Source of the DNA: Caproicibacter sp047833665
Lineage (GTDB): Bacteria > Bacillota > Clostridia > Oscillospirales > Acutalibacteraceae
Assembly (NCBI GenBank): GCA_047833665.1
Contig: CP181261.1
Location: forward strand, 1,550,001 to 1,614,000
Direction: 5' to 3'
DNA: 64,000 nucleotides
The notes beneath the pieces are model-generated. The model ran no database searches. It was not told the DNA's origin and was given only the letters and a program-made list of their open reading frames with translations. This document shows positions 7,749 through 17,912 of this stretch, in pieces. Each line of letters starts with the position of its first letter. The stretch's first letter is position 1. A program made the translations under genes and the position numbers.

Positions 7749-9875
7749 ATGTTAAAGAAGGAAGTAATTTTAGAAGGTTTAGATTGCGCAAATTGTGCAG
7801 CTAAAATGGAAAAAGAAATAAGCGGTCTAGAAGGAGTTGAATTTGCTGCAGTAGATTTTGTTTCGAAGAAACTAACACTGGAAATAAGTCCGAAAGTCAA
7901 CCGCTCTGAGTTAAATAAGAAGATTGAAGGCATAGTAAAGAAAATAGAGCCAGATGTAAAGGTCATTTTTGAGGAGAATAACTCCAAGACCAAAATAAAC
8001 GAAAATAACGAAGAGGAAGAAGAAGGTGTCAACAAAAAAGAAATCATAAGACTTGTGGTCGGTGGAGCAATATTTGCCGTGGGAATCATCTTTAATTTCC
8101 AAAATTGGCTTGAGCTTACCTTGTTTATTATTAGTTATATCATAGTTGGTGGAGAGGTTGTCTTAAGAGCAATAAAAGGTATTGCCCGTGGTCAGGTATT
8201 TAGTGAGCATTTTTTGATGAGTATTGCTACCATTGGTGCTTTCTTCGTTGGAGAGTATCCAGAAGGTGTAGCAGTTATGCTGTTCTATCTGGTAGGTGAA
8301 TTGTTTCAGGATATAGCTGTAGGTCACTCCAGAAAATCAATAAGTGCTTTGATGGATATTCGTCCTGACTATGCAAATCTTAAAGTTGGCGATGAGATCA
8401 GGAAAGTATCTCCTGAAGAGGTAAACATAGGTGACATCATTATTGTTAAACCAGGAGAAAAAGTTCCCCTCGATGGCAAGGTTATAGAAGGAAACTCAAT
8501 GGTTGACACTGCAGCGTTAACAGGGGAATCTGTTCCTCGTGAACTCGGGCCAGGAGACGATGCATTGAGCGGATTCATTAATAAAAATGGCGTTTTGACA
8601 ATAGAGGTAACAAAGGATTTTGGTGATTCAACTGTATCTAAAATTTTGGATCTGGTTCAGAATGCCAGCAGTAGGAAGGCTCCTACAGAAAAATTTATAA
8701 CAAAATTTGCCCGTTTCTATACTCCGATTGTAGTCTTTGGAGCATTAGCCTTAGCAATCATACCTCCATTGGTGATCCCCGGTGCAACTTTCTCTACATG
8801 GATATATCGAGCCTTAGTGTTCTTAGTTATATCTTGTCCATGTGCGTTAGTGATTTCAATACCATTGGGCTTCTTCGGAGGGATTGGCGGAGCGTCTAAG
8901 CGGGGGTTATTAGTAAAAGGCAGCAACTATCTTGATGCGTTGAACAATGTGGAAACAGTTGTTTTCGATAAGACAGGTACTTTAACTAAAGGTATATTTG
9001 AGGTTGTGGATGTTAACCCCCAAGCCGATTTTACTGATGAGGAATTGATTGAATATGCGGCATTTGCTGAAAGTCACTCAAGTCATCCAATTGCACTATC
9101 CATTTTGAAAGCCTATAACAAAGATGTCGATATTACTAAAATTGAAGACTATGAGGAAATTGCAGGTCATGGGATTCGGGCTAAAGTTGGTGGTAAAGAG
9201 ATTCTTGTCGGAAACAGCAAACTGATGAATAAAGAAAACATTAAATATCAGGAAGTTGAGACTCTAGGTACAATAGTACATGTTGCAGTAGACAAGAAAT
9301 ATGCAGGCAATATTGTAATCTCTGACGCAGTGAAGGAAGATTCAGCTGATGCGATTAAAGGATTGAAGGCATTAGGTGTTAGAAATACTGTTATGCTTAC
9401 TGGTGATTCGAAGGCAGTTGGGGAAAAAATAGCAACCCAACTTGGAATTGACAAGGTGTATACTGAATTGTTACCGGCCGACAAGGTAGAAAAAATTGAG
9501 GCTCTGGATGCTAAGAAATCTCATAAGGGGAAAATTGTATTTGTTGGAGATGGTATCAATGATGCACCAGTACTTGTGAGAGCTGATATTGGCATGGCAA
9601 TGGGCGGCTTGGGGTCTGATGCTGCAATTGAAGCAGCTGATATAGTTATCATGACGGATGAACCATCAAAAATTGTCACTGCAATTAAAGTAGCAAAAAG
9701 GACTAGGAAAATTGTGATGCAAAACATTGTGTTTGCATTAGGGGTTAAAGCCATATTCCTTGCACTTGGTGCGGTGGGAGTTGCAACTATGTGGGAAGCT
9801 GTATTCGCTGACACGGGTGTGGCAATAATCGCAATATTAAATGCAATGAGGGTAATGAATACAAAAAGTATATAG
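7749..9875 (+). CDS. cadA: Cd2+/Zn2+/Pb2+-exporting P1B-type ATPase CadA
   Basis: A 708-residue heavy-metal efflux pump. It has one N-terminal HMA domain (LDCANCAAKME, metal site CxxC) and an acidic linker rich in Asn/Glu near residues 75-95. The membrane CPC motif (VISCPCALVIS) defines P1B-2 Zn/Cd/Pb transporters. The phosphorylation motif is DKTGTLTKG, followed by the SHPIA nucleotide-site motif and the GDGINDAP hinge. It couples ATP hydrolysis to metal export across the cytoplasmic membrane. The ribosome binding site AAAGGAGGG is 7 bases upstream. It forms an operon with cadC, and originally with lspA, now split off by an ISL3 element. Confidence 0.95.
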   Translation: MLKKEVILEGLDCANCAAKMEKEISGLEGVEFAAVDFVSKKLTLEISPKVNRSELNKKIEGIVKKIEPDVKVIFEENNSKTKINENNEEEEEGVNKKEIIRLVVGGAIFAVGIIFNFQNWLELTLFIISYIIVGGEVVLRAIKGIARGQVFSEHFLMSIATIGAFFVGEYPEGVAVMLFYLVGELFQDIAVGHSRKSISALMDIRPDYANLKVGDEIRKVSPEEVNIGDIIIVKPGEKVPLDGKVIEGNSMVDTAALTGESVPRELGPGDDALSGFINKNGVLTIEVTKDFGDSTVSKILDLVQNASSRKAPTEKFITKFARFYTPIVVFGALALAIIPPLVIPGATFSTWIYRALVFLVISCPCALVISIPLGFFGGIGGASKRGLLVKGSNYLDALNNVETVVFDKTGTLTKGIFEVVDVNPQADFTDEELIEYAAFAESHSSHPIALSILKAYNKDVDITKIEDYEEIAGHGIRAKVGGKEILVGNSKLMNKENIKYQEVETLGTIVHVAVDKKYAGNIVISDAVKEDSADAIKGLKALGVRNTVMLTGDSKAVGEKIATQLGIDKVYTELLPADKVEKIEALDAKKSHKGKIVFVGDGINDAPVLVRADIGMAMGGLGSDAAIEAADIVIMTDEPSKIVTAIKVAKRTRKIVMQNIVFALGVKAIFLALGAVGVATMWEAVFADTGVAIIAILNAMRVMNTKSI

Positions 9876-9921
9876 GACTACATGATTTATTAACCCCTTG
9901 ATTTATTTCCTCAAAGATAAA

Positions 9922-11303
9922 GGCTCTATGTCAATAGTTGGGGTAACCCAAAATGGAAACACCGGATGGAGCGGCGTTAAGCTGCTCCATTTTCCGTTGA
10001 ATGATGGAACATGTGAAGAATACGATTGCGGAAGCGACGAAAATTACGATAACCGTAGGCATTGCGTTTGAGTACCTTAATCTTGTTGTTAACCCCTTCG
10101 GTAAAACCATTGGTGTAAGGACAATCAAACGAATTTAGAATACCTTTTGACCAGCGGACCATGGTATTTCCACAAGCAACAAATCTTGAAAGTTCACTGT
10201 TTTGTGCGGCCATAATCCAATGGGATAGCACTGTCCGTGCGGACACGCTGTCAGAAGATTCAAGGACTTTGAAAAACTGTTCTTTCAGAGAGTAGGCTGT
10301 CAGCAGACGGTTACTGGCATAGAGCATAAGATCGACCTGTTGCTTTTGCTCCGGAGTGAGAAATTGATATCGCTTGTTCAGTAAGATTCGGGAGCGTTTA
10401 AAATAAATTCTTCGGGTTTTACTGAATTTTTTCTGTTCTTCCTTGCGAACGGCTTCAAAGGCCCAAAATACTTGGCGAATGTAATGATATTTGTCAATGA
10501 CATAATTGGAATCTTTAAAATATGTTTGAGCAATACTAGCATATGTACTCCACATATCGCTGACAAAATGTTTGGTTTGAGAACGGTCAAGCTGGCCGAA
10601 ATATTCTGTCAGTTTGTGGTTGTAACGAGCAGGAAGAATATCAAGGATTCGGTGACGGACCGGATCGGTCAGAATGCACTGATATTTCTCGCCGCTTGTA
10701 TTGCCTTTAAACTCATCAATCGATACAACTTCGGGTAATTTCTGCGGTTTACCATAGTTGATACAATCAAAAATCCGGATAATAGTTGCAACCGAAAGAT
10801 TTACTTCACGTGCTACACTGGTAAAAGAACGCACGTCGGAAAGCTTTGAAATGATATATGAGGCTAAACGGTTTGTCATGCGATGATATCTAGGCAAAAA
10901 CGAGTTATCTTCAAAGAAACGCTTTCCACAAGAATGGCAGCGATATCGGCGCTTTCGTAGAATCAGGGAGGTATGTTTGCCAAAAGCGGGAATGTCTTTT
11001 ACTGTTTGACAACGGTAATCATGAACGTAGCTGGTTTGATGGCCACAACAGGGGCAAACATGCGGTTTTCTCGGTAACTCAATAAAAATTTCCGTTTTAT
11101 CAGGCAATTGCCTCACATTTTTTACGATTACCCCTTTTAATCCAAGCAATTTTTCGATAGAATGAGTACAGAGCATATCGATGACCTCCCAAATGGTGGT
11201 GTGGTAATCTCCATTTTAAAGGTTTTTCATCGAATATGCTCTACTTTTTTTTACTCTTTTTCTCAGGCTCTATTCGTTACACCCCAACATTTATTATAGA
11301 GCC
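9922..11303 (-). mobile_element. ISL3-family insertion sequence, copy 1
   Basis: The ends are imperfect inverted repeats: GGCTCTATGTCAATAGTTGG at the left, and GGCTCTATAATAAATGTTGG as the reverse complement of the right. The flanks AAGATAAA (9914-9921) and AAGATAAA (11304-11311) are an exact 8 bp target duplication, the size typical of ISL3. The element is 1382 bp with one transposase gene. Confidence 0.93.
9977..11176 (-). CDS. ISL3-family transposase (copy 1)
   Basis: A 399-residue DDE transposase. The N-terminal zinc finger (CPCCGHQ ... CHSCGKRF) and HTH are followed by the catalytic core (VVSIDEFKGN, then FVSDMWSTY, and a C-terminal NGFTEGVNNKIK with the catalytic Glu). The C-terminus NRILHMFHHSTEN is typical of the family. 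GGGAGGT lies 7 bases before ATG. It is intact and presumably active, given the perfect target duplication and a close second copy 4.6 kb away. Confidence 0.93.
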   Translation of the reverse strand: MLCTHSIEKLLGLKGVIVKNVRQLPDKTEIFIELPRKPHVCPCCGHQTSYVHDYRCQTVKDIPAFGKHTSLILRKRRYRCHSCGKRFFEDNSFLPRYHRMTNRLASYIISKLSDVRSFTSVAREVNLSVATIIRIFDCINYGKPQKLPEVVSIDEFKGNTSGEKYQCILTDPVRHRILDILPARYNHKLTEYFGQLDRSQTKHFVSDMWSTYASIAQTYFKDSNYVIDKYHYIRQVFWAFEAVRKEEQKKFSKTRRIYFKRSRILLNKRYQFLTPEQKQQVDLMLYASNRLLTAYSLKEQFFKVLESSDSVSARTVLSHWIMAAQNSELSRFVACGNTMVRWSKGILNSFDCPYTNGFTEGVNNKIKVLKRNAYGYRNFRRFRNRILHMFHHSTENGAA

Positions 11304-11349
11304 AAGATAAAATCAAGGGGTATCTGTATTTAAATTTATAAGGAGGAGA

Positions 11350-12235
<886 letters not shown>

Positions 12236-13568
12236 GATGGAGTACAATAAAGTTCGCAATTTCATAAAGGCATAGAAAAGTCATTGGGACTCCGATAAAA
12301 TGAATGGTTAGAAGACATTCAAAAAAGGAGAGATACCCAATGACTCACAAAAAGGATACCACAGATTTGACAGAATTGCTACTAAAATGTATGGCGCAGC
12401 CGGATCCAATGCTGTCGATGCTGGAATGGCTGTGTACCCGTCTGATGGAAGCAGAGGTCTCCGGTATCGTTGGCGCAGAAAAGAATGCACACAATCCGTC
12501 ACGCCGTGATTACCGCTGCGGCTATCGGCCACGTCGATTGGATACTCGTATGGGAACGATGTATCTAATGGTACCAAAACTCCGAAATCAGGGCTATATC
12601 CCGTTTTTCGTAACAGAACGCAAGCGCAGTGAAGCAGCGCTGATTCAAGTGGTTCAAGAAGCGTTTGTGCAGGGTGTATCTACGCGAAAGATGGAGAAAC
12701 TAGCTCGCAGTCTTGGAATTGAGAATCTTTCCCGCAGTCAAGTCAGTGAAATGACGAAAGGCCTTAACGAGCAGGTGCAGTACTTCCGCAGCCGGCCTCT
12801 GACGGGTCGCTATCCTGTCATTTGGACAGATGCACTGTATGAAAAAATCCGTATGGATGGCCGGGTCGTCAGCATGGCTGTGATGGTAGTTTGTGGCGTC
12901 AATGAACAGGGGCATAGGGATATCATTGCCGTGGAGCCAATGCTCGATGAATCCAAAGAAAGTTATTCTCAATTATTTCAAAGTCTGTTAGATCGTGGAC
13001 TGAAAACACCGCTCCTGGTGGTTTCAGACGCGAATAAAGGGCTGATTGCAGCCATCCGTGAGAGTTTTCCGGGAGCCTCCTGGCAACGGTGCAAAGTCCA
13101 TTTTATGCGAAATATTTTGGCTCATGTACCCCAGAAGGACAAAGAATCCTTTGCGGCTCAGTTAAAAGAAATTTGGCTGGCACCTTCCGCTGAAATAGCT
13201 AGACAACGCGCGAAGCAAATATCAGAACAGTATGGAAAACGCTTTCCAAAAGCAATAGAGCTCCTGGAAGATGGACTGGAAGATTCTCTAGCCTTCTATG
13301 CTTTTCCAGAACTTGATGCCCGCAAAATTTCCTCGACCAATATGTTGGAACGACTGAACAAGGAAATCCGCCGCAGAACTAGCGTAGTCGGAATATTTCC
13401 CAATCCGGATTCCTACCTACGGTTGGTAACAACATGTCTGATGGAATATGCGGAAGACTGGTCTGTTTCTAGAGCATACTTAAACCCAAAAACCATTCTT
13501 TCACTGTTAAACGTAGCCTAATTCATTTTTTCGGAGCCCCTAAATTGCGAACTTCCCTTGACACTAGG
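12236..13568 (+). mobile_element. IS256-family insertion sequence, copy A
   Basis: A 1333 bp element flanked by TAAAGTCC (12228-12235 and 13569-13576), an exact 8 bp target duplication. The terminal repeats share AAGTTCGCAATTT (left) and AAATTGCGAACTT (right). Comparison with the inverted copy at 59736-61067 fixes the ends as GATGGAGTACAATAAAG and CCCTTGACACTAGG. Confidence 0.9.
12340..13521 (+). CDS. IS256-family (mutator) transposase, copy A
   Basis: A 393-residue DDE transposase of the IS256/MULE group. Visible features are an N-terminal helical part with SRRDYRCGYRPRRLDTR, a core with VIWTDALYEKIRMDG and LLVVSDANKGLIAAI, WQRCKVHFMRNIL, and the catalytic Glu in NMLERLNKEIRRRT. The start was chosen at 12340 because AAAAAGGAGAGA lies just before it; an upstream in-frame ATG at 12304 lacks such a site. 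The protein is nearly identical to copy B, indicating recent spread. Confidence 0.95.
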   Translation: MTHKKDTTDLTELLLKCMAQPDPMLSMLEWLCTRLMEAEVSGIVGAEKNAHNPSRRDYRCGYRPRRLDTRMGTMYLMVPKLRNQGYIPFFVTERKRSEAALIQVVQEAFVQGVSTRKMEKLARSLGIENLSRSQVSEMTKGLNEQVQYFRSRPLTGRYPVIWTDALYEKIRMDGRVVSMAVMVVCGVNEQGHRDIIAVEPMLDESKESYSQLFQSLLDRGLKTPLLVVSDANKGLIAAIRESFPGASWQRCKVHFMRNILAHVPQKDKESFAAQLKEIWLAPSAEIARQRAKQISEQYGKRFPKAIELLEDGLEDSLAFYAFPELDARKISSTNMLERLNKEIRRRTSVVGIFPNPDSYLRLVTTCLMEYAEDWSVSRAYLNPKTILSLLNVA

Positions 13569-14030
<462 letters not shown>

Positions 14031-14097
14031 AAGGTTTCCGGACAAAAATCTACTCTCTCGGCTATTCTGCGGAGAGATAAAAATGTCCGGAAACCTT
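14031..14097. repeat. Long nested inverted repeat
   Basis: AAGGTTTCCGGACA (14031-14044) pairs exactly with TGTCCGGAAACCTT (14084-14097). Inside it, TCTCTC pairs with GAGAGA. The arms cover the 3' end of the minus-strand phage gene and supply its last codons, so it may be a bidirectional terminator or the end of a small mobile sequence. Confidence 0.75.
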
Positions 14098-14549
14098 TAT
14101 TTTATTATTAAAAGAGAAGTCGTTGAAAAGAGATGAGAGTGGAAAAACGTAGTAAAATTTGTATATATCATCAATAAAGTCGCAATTGATTTCTCCAACA
14201 AATTTCTTTTTATCCGACCAGTCTGCCAAATAATCGCAAGTAAAGTCGCCGGTTGTGAACGTCCTTCTTTCCCGCTGCCCGTCAGCAAGGTCATAATATT
14301 CAAGGTCAACCGTTGTATTACGGGATTTCATCGCGCTTGCAAGCAGGTGAACTAAATCCGCAGGAAGTATATCCCATCTTGGAGTTAGTTTCCGCTTTTG
14401 GGCAATAATGTCCTTGTATTGTTCACCTGTTAGCGGGTTTCTCCCGCTCTTATCACTCGAAAGATCAATCAGTTGATACCCGCAAGATGCAGGTGTCGGA
14501 AGCTGGATCCCTTCTGATGATCCAGGCAAATATATAACCAAAAAATCTC

Positions 14550-15930
14550 GGCTCTATGTCAATAGTTGGGGTAACCCAAAATGGAAACACGGGATGGAGC
14601 GGCACTAAGCTGCTCCATTTTTCGTTGAAACATGGAACATGTGAAGAATGCGATTACGAAAGCGGGTAAAATTATGATAACCGTAGGCATTGCGTTTGAG
14701 TACCTTAATCTTGTTGTTAACCCCTTCGGTAAAACCATTGGTGTAAGGGCAATCAAACGAATTTAGAATACCTTTTGACCAGCGCACCATGGTATTTCCA
14801 CAAGCAACAAATCTTGAAAGGCCACTGTTTTGTGCGGTCATAATCCAATGGGATAGCGCTGTCCGTGCGGACTGACTGTCGGAGGAATCAAGAACTTTGA
14901 AAAACTGTTCTTTAAGAGAGTAGGCTGTCAGCAAACGGCTGCTTGCATAAAGCATGATATTAACCTGTTGTTTTTGCTCCGGAGTGAGAAATTCATATCG
15001 TTTGTTCAGCAAGGTTCGAGAGCGCTTAAAGTAAATTCTTCGGGTCTTGCTAAACCTTTTCTGTTCTTCCTTGCGAATAGCTTCAAAAGCCCAAAATACC
15101 TGACGAATGTAATGATATTTGTCAATGACATAAATGGAATTTTTAAAATATGTCTGAGCAATACTAGCATATGTACTCCACATATCGCTGACAAAATACT
15201 TGGTTTGAGAACGGTCGATCCGGCTAAAATATTCTGTCAGCTTGTGGTTGTAACGAGCAGGAAGAATATCAAGGATTCGGTGCCGGACCGGATCGGTCAG
15301 AATGCATTGATATTTCTCATTGTTTGTATTGCCTTTAAACTCATCAATTGATACAACTTCGGGTAATTGCTGCGGTTTTCCATAGTGGATACAATCGAAA
15401 AGCCGGATAATAGTTGAAACAGATAGATTTACTTCACGTGCTACACTGGTGAAAGAACGCACGTCAGACAGCTTTGAAATGATATACGCGGCTAAACGAT
15501 TTGTGATGCGGTGATATCTCGGCAGAAACGAGTTATCTTCAAAGAAACGCTTTCCGCAGGAAGAGCAGCGATACCGGCGCTTGCGGAGAATTAAACTGGT
15601 GTGTTTACCAAAAGCGGGAATGTCCTTTACCGTTTGACAACGGTAATCATGGACATAGCTGGTTTGATGTTCACAGCAAGGGCAAATATGCGGCTTTCTC
15701 GGCAACTCAATGAAAATTTCCGTTTTATCGGGTAATTGCCTCACATTTTTTACGATTACCCCTTTTAATCCTAGCAATTTTTCGGTAGAATAAGTACAGA
15801 GCATATCGATGACCTCCAACATGGGATAGTGGTAATTTCCATTTTAAAGGTTTTTCATCGAATATGCTCTACTTTTTTTACTCTTTTTCTTAGGCTCTAT
15901 TCGTTACACCCCAACATTTATTATAGAGCC
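14550..15930 (-). mobile_element. ISL3-family insertion sequence, copy 2
   Basis: It has the same terminal sequences as copy 1 (GGCTCTATGTC left, TTATTATAGAGCC right). The flanks AAAATCTC (14542-14549) and AAAATCTC (15931-15938) are an exact 8 bp target duplication. Its orientation is the same as copy 1, so the two form direct repeats around lspA and the CopZ-like gene. Confidence 0.93.
14605..15804 (-). CDS. ISL3-family transposase (copy 2)
   Basis: A 399-residue DDE transposase collinear with copy 1 and differing at scattered residues (for example CCEHQTSYV against CCGHQTSYV). Zinc finger CPCCEHQ ... CSSCGKRF, core VVSIDEFKGN and C-terminal GVNNKIKVLK are intact. The start MLCTYSTEKLLG is preceded by GGAGGT. 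The scattered substitutions show the two copies are not the result of a very recent local duplication. Confidence 0.93.
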   Translation of the reverse strand: MLCTYSTEKLLGLKGVIVKNVRQLPDKTEIFIELPRKPHICPCCEHQTSYVHDYRCQTVKDIPAFGKHTSLILRKRRYRCSSCGKRFFEDNSFLPRYHRITNRLAAYIISKLSDVRSFTSVAREVNLSVSTIIRLFDCIHYGKPQQLPEVVSIDEFKGNTNNEKYQCILTDPVRHRILDILPARYNHKLTEYFSRIDRSQTKYFVSDMWSTYASIAQTYFKNSIYVIDKYHYIRQVFWAFEAIRKEEQKRFSKTRRIYFKRSRTLLNKRYEFLTPEQKQQVNIMLYASSRLLTAYSLKEQFFKVLDSSDSQSARTALSHWIMTAQNSGLSRFVACGNTMVRWSKGILNSFDCPYTNGFTEGVNNKIKVLKRNAYGYHNFTRFRNRILHMFHVSTKNGAA

Positions 15931-15959
15931 AAAATCTCTCATACCCATTTCTCCTGAAA

Positions 15960-16665
15960 TAGTAACCCCCCGGCTAAGCCGGGGGTTCTTCATATGCGGG
16001 CAAAGCCCTGTTTTACTGGCCGCGCCTCAAGGCGCTGATACGATCTGCCACTTGCGAAAAGTTTGTTACTTGCTACCCGTAAACGGGTCTATATACTCCT
16101 TAAGTGTCATTTGATCCTCAATTTGATCTTCCTCTAACTGATTTTTAATGTACTTGGCTATTGCTTTATCATTTTTCCCTGCTGTATCTACAAAATAGCC
16201 CCTGCACCAAAATGTTCGATTTCCATACTTGTACTTTAGATTTGCATGTCGCTCAAAAATCAGTAGTGTGCTTTTTCCTTTAAGAAATCCCACAAACCCC
16301 GAGACACTCATTTTCGGTGGTATCTTAACCAACATATGAATATGGTCGGGGCATACCTCTCCTTCTATTATTTCTACTTGCTTCCAATTGCATAGTTCTC
16401 TCAATATTTTTCCTATTTCTATTCGTAGTTTTCCATATGCTACTTTCCTACGATACTTAGGTGCAAAAACTATATGATATTTGCAATTCCAACTCGTATG
16501 ATTTAAACTATTTATATCATTCGTTTTCATTTCGAATGTCTCCTTTTGATATATTCTGTTGCAGTTGGCAGACCGCAACTTCATTATATCAAAAGGATCT
16601 TTTATTTTTCTCATCGCTTAAGCTTTTCTGAACATCCCGGCATAGCCGGGAGTTTTCATATGATA
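15960..16665 (-). mobile_element. IS200-type element (approximate ends)
   Basis: A single tnpA lies between two short hairpins, CCCCCGGCtaaGCCGGGGG (15967-15985) and TCCCGGCataGCCGGGA (16635-16651). Both are followed by TTCATATG. This is the organisation of IS200 elements, which have subterminal hairpins instead of inverted terminal repeats and make no target duplication. Exact cleavage positions cannot be fixed from one copy. Confidence 0.75.
16066..16530 (-). CDS. tnpA: IS200 TnpA, HUH Y1 transposase
   Basis: A 154-residue single-strand DNA transposase. The HUH motif is in CPDHIHMLV, and the catalytic Tyr is in AIAKYIKNQ. WNCKYHIVFAPKYRRKV and KGKSTLLIFERH are typical. The start at MKTNDINSLNHTSW is preceded by AAAAGGAGAC; the longer frame upstream lacks a site. 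It forms and re-inserts single-stranded circles, recognising the flanking hairpins. Confidence 0.93.
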   Translation of the reverse strand: MKTNDINSLNHTSWNCKYHIVFAPKYRRKVAYGKLRIEIGKILRELCNWKQVEIIEGEVCPDHIHMLVKIPPKMSVSGFVGFLKGKSTLLIFERHANLKYKYGNRTFWCRGYFVDTAGKNDKAIAKYIKNQLEEDQIEDQMTLKEYIDPFTGSK

Positions 16666-16674
16666 AAAAGAAAG

Positions 16675-16712
16675 AGCCCGACAAACCGCATAACGCGATT
16701 TATCGGGCTCGT
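16675..16712. terminator. Strong hairpin between IS200 and the next element
   Basis: GAGCCCGA ... TCGGGCTC, with an inner GCG/CGC pairing, forms a long stem. T-rich sequence follows within 15 bases on the plus strand and A-rich sequence precedes it, so it could end transcription in both directions. Confidence 0.55.
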
Positions 16713-16792
16713 AGCCTCTGTTTTTATAGATTTAGTATAGCATATTTCAAAGAAAAATTCAATAAAGCATACAAATTCAGTAAAGCGTTACT

Positions 16793-17855
16793 TGTAGGAC
16801 TACAATACATATTGGACAGTTGAGAAAAAATAAAATACAGAAATGGACACATCGGTTACAATAAAGCTACCCAAACCAAATCATACCGAGAGGAAGTGTC
16901 CATTCCTGCATGAATAGTGTAACACAAGATATGAAGTTTAGGCAATCCATAATGATCTACGCTCAAAAGTACGGTGTCAGTCGTGCAAGCAGAAAGTACA
17001 ACAAAAGCCGTTCCTTTATTTACTTTTGGATGGCCCGGTATGACGGTACATTAGAATCGTTGGCTTGCCGGTCTAGAAGGCCACACAGTCATCCAAACCA
17101 ACATACACCTGCCGAGTTAAAACTGATTCGCGACATGCGGCGCAGGAACCCAGAACTCGGTATGATTGAACTATGGTCCCGGTTAAAAAAGCGCGGATAC
17201 AAGCGATGTCCGGAAAGTCTGTTCCGTGTAATGCGCCGAATGGGGATTTTTCCAGAGGCAAAACCGAAGAAAAGATATCAGCCAAAGCCATATGAGCAAA
17301 TGACGCATCCCGGAGAGCGCATTCAAATCGATGTAAAGGTAGTCCCAAAGCGCTGTATTGCCGACCCTGAGCTTCGGCTTTTTCAGTACACAGCCATCGA
17401 TGAATTTTCTAGGCTACGTTTTTTGGCAGCATACCCTGAACAGAGTACCTACTCTTCTGCCGACTTTCTTAAACGAGCTGTCAAATGGTTTGCCCGGCGC
17501 GGTGTTCATGTGGAATGCATTCAAACTGACAACGGTTTTGAATTTACCAACCGCTTTTCCCCATCAAAGAAACATCTGCTGACGCTCTTCGAGGCCACTG
17601 CCGCTCAACTGCATATCCGGCACAAACTGATTCGGCCTTATACGCCCAGGCACAATGGTAAAGTGGAACGCAGCCATCGCGAAGACCAAAAGCGCTTTTA
17701 CAACAAACACCATTTTTATTCCTTAGCGGACTTTGAAAACCAACTTTCCATCTACTTACGACGCTCTAACAATATGCCGATGCGTCCCCTTCACTGGTTA
17801 TCTCCTTCTGAATTTTTACAATCCCATACTGTCCAATATGTTTGACAAACCTACA
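16793..17855 (+). mobile_element. IS481/IS1202-like insertion sequence
   Basis: The termini are TGTAGG ... ACATATTGGACAGT at the left and the reverse complement of the same two blocks at the right (ACTGTCCAATATGT ... CCTACA). The blocks are 8 bases apart on both sides, giving a 28 bp inverted repeat. Length is 1063 bp. A TGT start and long flanking duplication fit IS1202-group elements, which are related to IS481. Confidence 0.85.
16910..17845 (+). CDS. IS481/IS1202-type transposase
   Basis: A 311-residue DDE transposase. An N-terminal HTH (YGVSRASRKYNKSRSFIYFW) precedes an rve integrase core with catalytic residues in IQIDVKVVP, ECIQTDNGFEF and KVERSHREDQKRF. The frame is intact and ends inside the right terminal repeat. 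Start ATG 16910 is preceded by GAGAGGAAGTG. It resembles IS481 in sequence, but the long target duplication argues for the IS1202 branch. Confidence 0.88.
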   Translation: MNSVTQDMKFRQSIMIYAQKYGVSRASRKYNKSRSFIYFWMARYDGTLESLACRSRRPHSHPNQHTPAELKLIRDMRRRNPELGMIELWSRLKKRGYKRCPESLFRVMRRMGIFPEAKPKKRYQPKPYEQMTHPGERIQIDVKVVPKRCIADPELRLFQYTAIDEFSRLRFLAAYPEQSTYSSADFLKRAVKWFARRGVHVECIQTDNGFEFTNRFSPSKKHLLTLFEATAAQLHIRHKLIRPYTPRHNGKVERSHREDQKRFYNKHHFYSLADFENQLSIYLRRSNNMPMRPLHWLSPSEFLQSHTVQYV

Positions 17856-17912
17856 GCATACAAATTCAGTAAAGCGTTACTTTACTTTCAGGAATTATGT
17901 GGTAAAATGTTA

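Larger units (their letters stand above)
9893..11321. repeat. 12 bp inverted repeat between cadA and lspA, split by an ISL3 element
   Basis: ACCCCTTGATTT (9893-9904) is the exact reverse complement of AAATCAAGGGGT (11310-11321). Without the ISL3 element and one 8 bp duplication, the arms would be only about 17 bases apart, forming a hairpin typical of a partial terminator or RNA-processing site between cadA and lspA. Confidence 0.7.
14062..15958 (-). pseudogene. Prophage gene interrupted near codon 6 by ISL3 copy 2
   Basis: The main part (14062-14541) reads LVIYLPGSSEGIQLPTPASC ... DLSSDKSGRNPLTGEQYKD ... LADGQRERRTFTTGDFTCDY. The beginning lies beyond the IS, where AGGAGAA precedes ATG and encodes MGMRDF (15958 down to 15941). 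Removing the IS and one AAAATCTC repeat restores one frame (MGMRDFLVIYLPG, about 167 residues). The pattern resembles small phage tail-region proteins such as DUF6711, but this is a tentative family call. It is transcribed opposite to the metal genes and suggests the remains of another prophage. Confidence 0.7.
16767..17881. repeat. 26 bp direct repeats abutting the IS481/IS1202-like element
   Basis: Positions 16767-16792 and 17856-17881 are identical over 26 bases, begin GCATACAAATTCAG and end AAAGCGTTACT. They abut the element ends exactly, so they look like an unusually long target duplication. Confidence 0.9.
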
